Positions 4,383 to 5,522 of a stretch of 5,522 nucleotides of DNA are shown piece after piece. The stretch's first letter is position 1. The number at the start of each line of letters is the position of its first letter. A model generated the notes under the pieces. That model searched no databases, had not been told where the DNA came from, and saw only the letters and a program-made list of their open reading frames with translations. The stretch is from Thermoplasmata archaeon (GTDB lineage: Archaea; Thermoplasmatota; Thermoplasmata; Thermoplasmatales; Thermoplasmataceae), in NCBI GenBank assembly GCA_021845155.1, contig JAKBSB010000103.1:1-5522 (forward strand). Direction: 5' to 3'. The position numbers were made by a program, and so were the translations under genes.

Positions 4383-5522
4383 ATGAATTTAATACCTTTA
4401 ATCATCATAATTCTTCCAGGACTCGCCAATATCTTCTACAGGGTGAACATAAAGCTAGCAGGGCTTGTTTCAGCATCCATTACGGTTTTGCTTTCGCTTC
4501 TCCTCTATTTGCAGCTTCCCCTCGAAGGACTGTTTTATGTTGACAGGATAACCTGGGTCTTCCTGGTCATGGTGTCATCGGTTTATCTCCTCTCTACCCT
4601 GTATTCATGGGAATATGTGAGTTCCATCAAGAACAGGGGGATAAGCCAGAACAATTACTACCTTCTGCTCAATTTCTTCACCTCATCAATGTTTTTCAGC
4701 CTTTTAATGAACAATTATGGCTTCATGTGGGTTGGGATAGAGGCAACAACCATTTCATCAGCACTTCTTCTCATAACCGAGAAAAGTGATGTTTCTCTGG
4801 AGGCAACATGGAGATACATAATTCTGGTATCTGCAGGTGTTACCTTTGCATTCATTTCAATCATACTCATTTATTACCACTTTGGAACACTTAATGTTTA
4901 CACAATTCTCCACAGTGGTGGTTCAGCATCGCTTGTAATAAAAATAGCCGTATCAATCGCACTGGTGGGATTTGGAACAAAGGTTGGCGTTTTCCCAGTT
5001 CACACATGGCTGCCTGATGCACACAGCGAGGCACCGTCACCTGTCAGTGCCATGTTTTCAGGAGTACTGTTACCTGTGGCACTTTATGTCCTTTACAGAA
5101 TTTATGAGATATCTCCCTTCCCCCAATTATACACATGGTTTGCGGTGATTTCAATTGCAGCAGCGTCGCTTTTTCTGGCATACCAGAGGAAATACAAGAG
5201 AATGTTTGCCTATTCCACCATGGAAAATATGAATCTTGCACTGTTTGGTTTTGCCCTGGGAGGGGTTGGAGTAGTGGGGGCTCTCCTCCTTCTGGTCTCC
5301 CACAGTTTTGGGAAAGCAGGGGCATTCTATTCATCCGGAAATATACTCAAAAGCTCTGAAAAACGTGATATAGCACAGATAAACGGTATATGGAAAGGAA
5401 TGCGATACACGTCATCGTCACTTCTTCTTTCATCGCTTGCAGTAACGGGAACACCACCATTTGGTACATTTGTCGGTGAATTTCTCATTCTTTATGCTGC
5501 GGTCAGTTCCCACAGATCGGAA
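4383..5522 (+). CDS. hyfF: HyfF-like proton-translocating antiporter subunit (NuoL/M/N family), partial at the right edge
   Basis: 380 codons are open to the window edge, with no stop. The product is a Mrp antiporter / NuoLMN-type membrane subunit, the proton-pumping component of complex I-like and group 4 hydrogenase-like complexes. Visible family features: the TM5 glutamate E120 in MWVGIEATTISSA; K200 and H207 in KVGVFPVHTWLPDAH, continuing into SEAPSPVSAM (215-224); YKRMFAYSTMENMN (271-284); HSFGKAGAF (H307, K311); and GTPPFGTFVGEF (356-367, with E366 in TM12). The ATG at 4383 is 4 bases after the hyfE stop, with GAGGGG (4369-4374) 8 bases upstream. HyfF is preferred over the similar HyfB because it follows hyfE and because of the IEATTISSA and STMEN sequences. 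HyfB is the alternative, since the full length is not seen. Partners downstream should be the NuoCD-like and NuoB-like catalytic subunits. Confidence 0.85.
   Translation, partial: MNLIPLIIIILPGLANIFYRVNIKLAGLVSASITVLLSLLLYLQLPLEGLFYVDRITWVFLVMVSSVYLLSTLYSWEYVSSIKNRGISQNNYYLLLNFFTSSMFFSLLMNNYGFMWVGIEATTISSALLLITEKSDVSLEATWRYIILVSAGVTFAFISIILIYYHFGTLNVYTILHSGGSASLVIKIAVSIALVGFGTKVGVFPVHTWLPDAHSEAPSPVSAMFSGVLLPVALYVLYRIYEISPFPQLYTWFAVISIAAASLFLAYQRKYKRMFAYSTMENMNLALFGFALGGVGVVGALLLLVSHSFGKAGAFYSSGNILKSSEKRDIAQINGIWKGMRYTSSSLLLSSLAVTGTPPFGTFVGEFLILYAAVSSHRSE

Noticed and set aside
4607..5359. Short ORFs in other frames within the third hyf gene
   Set aside because: The continuous plus-strand frame from 4383 carries all the antiporter motifs through this region, so these are shadows.
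1..5522. CRISPR array, rRNA or complete tRNA
   Set aside because: No regularly spaced direct repeats, no conserved rRNA segments and no cloverleaf were seen on either strand.

Overview
The window looks like a piece of an archaeal chromosome, most likely from the Thermoplasmata, though the lineage is an inference. Coding density is high and GC is moderate (low 40s % by eye). ATA and AGG codons are common and TTG is probably used as a start codon. Shine-Dalgarno (SD) sequences are of the GGTG / GGAGG type. A TATA-like box lies about 28 bases upstream of a leaderless ATG. A methionine-salvage operon next to a hyf-type membrane complex would fit acidophilic Thermoplasmatales, but no tree could be made here.

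Left part (1-337): the plus strand is open in one frame from the window edge to a stop at 214-216. This may be the tail of a gene entering from outside, but support is weak. The rest of this stretch is a short convergent spacer. Left-middle part (338-2331, minus strand): a compact three-gene operon, mtnB-mtnD-mtnC, with gaps of 11 and 3 bases. It encodes consecutive late steps of the aerobic methionine salvage pathway. MtnB dehydrates methylthioribulose-1-phosphate, MtnC enolises and dephosphorylates the product, and MtnD oxidises the resulting acireductone with O2 to the keto-acid precursor of methionine. All expected metal-binding and catalytic residues are present in the three proteins.

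Middle (about 2341-2792): a 450-base divergent intergenic region with no intact gene. It is not empty. It carries the first nine codons of a TnpB-type (IS200/IS605/IS1341 family) protein, MYKAYRFRL, closed by a stop codon. A TATA box sits at the right distance, a hairpin-forming block lies upstream, and a GC-rich hairpin followed by six T lies downstream. The simplest reading is a decayed or internally deleted insertion sequence between the two operons. Three inverted repeats follow in tandem before the plus-strand operon. One of them shares its core with an inverted repeat in front of mtnB.

Right part (2793-5522, plus strand): the first three genes of a complex I / group 4 hydrogenase-like membrane module, in the order hyfC, hyfE, hyfF-like, tightly coupled (ATGA overlap, then a 4-base gap). 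The third gene runs off the window after 380 codons. These encode the membrane, proton-translocating arm. The soluble catalytic subunits (HyfG/HyfI-like) would be expected downstream but are outside the window. Whether the complex is a hydrogenase, a formate hydrogenlyase-like enzyme or a non-hydrogenase relative therefore cannot be decided here.
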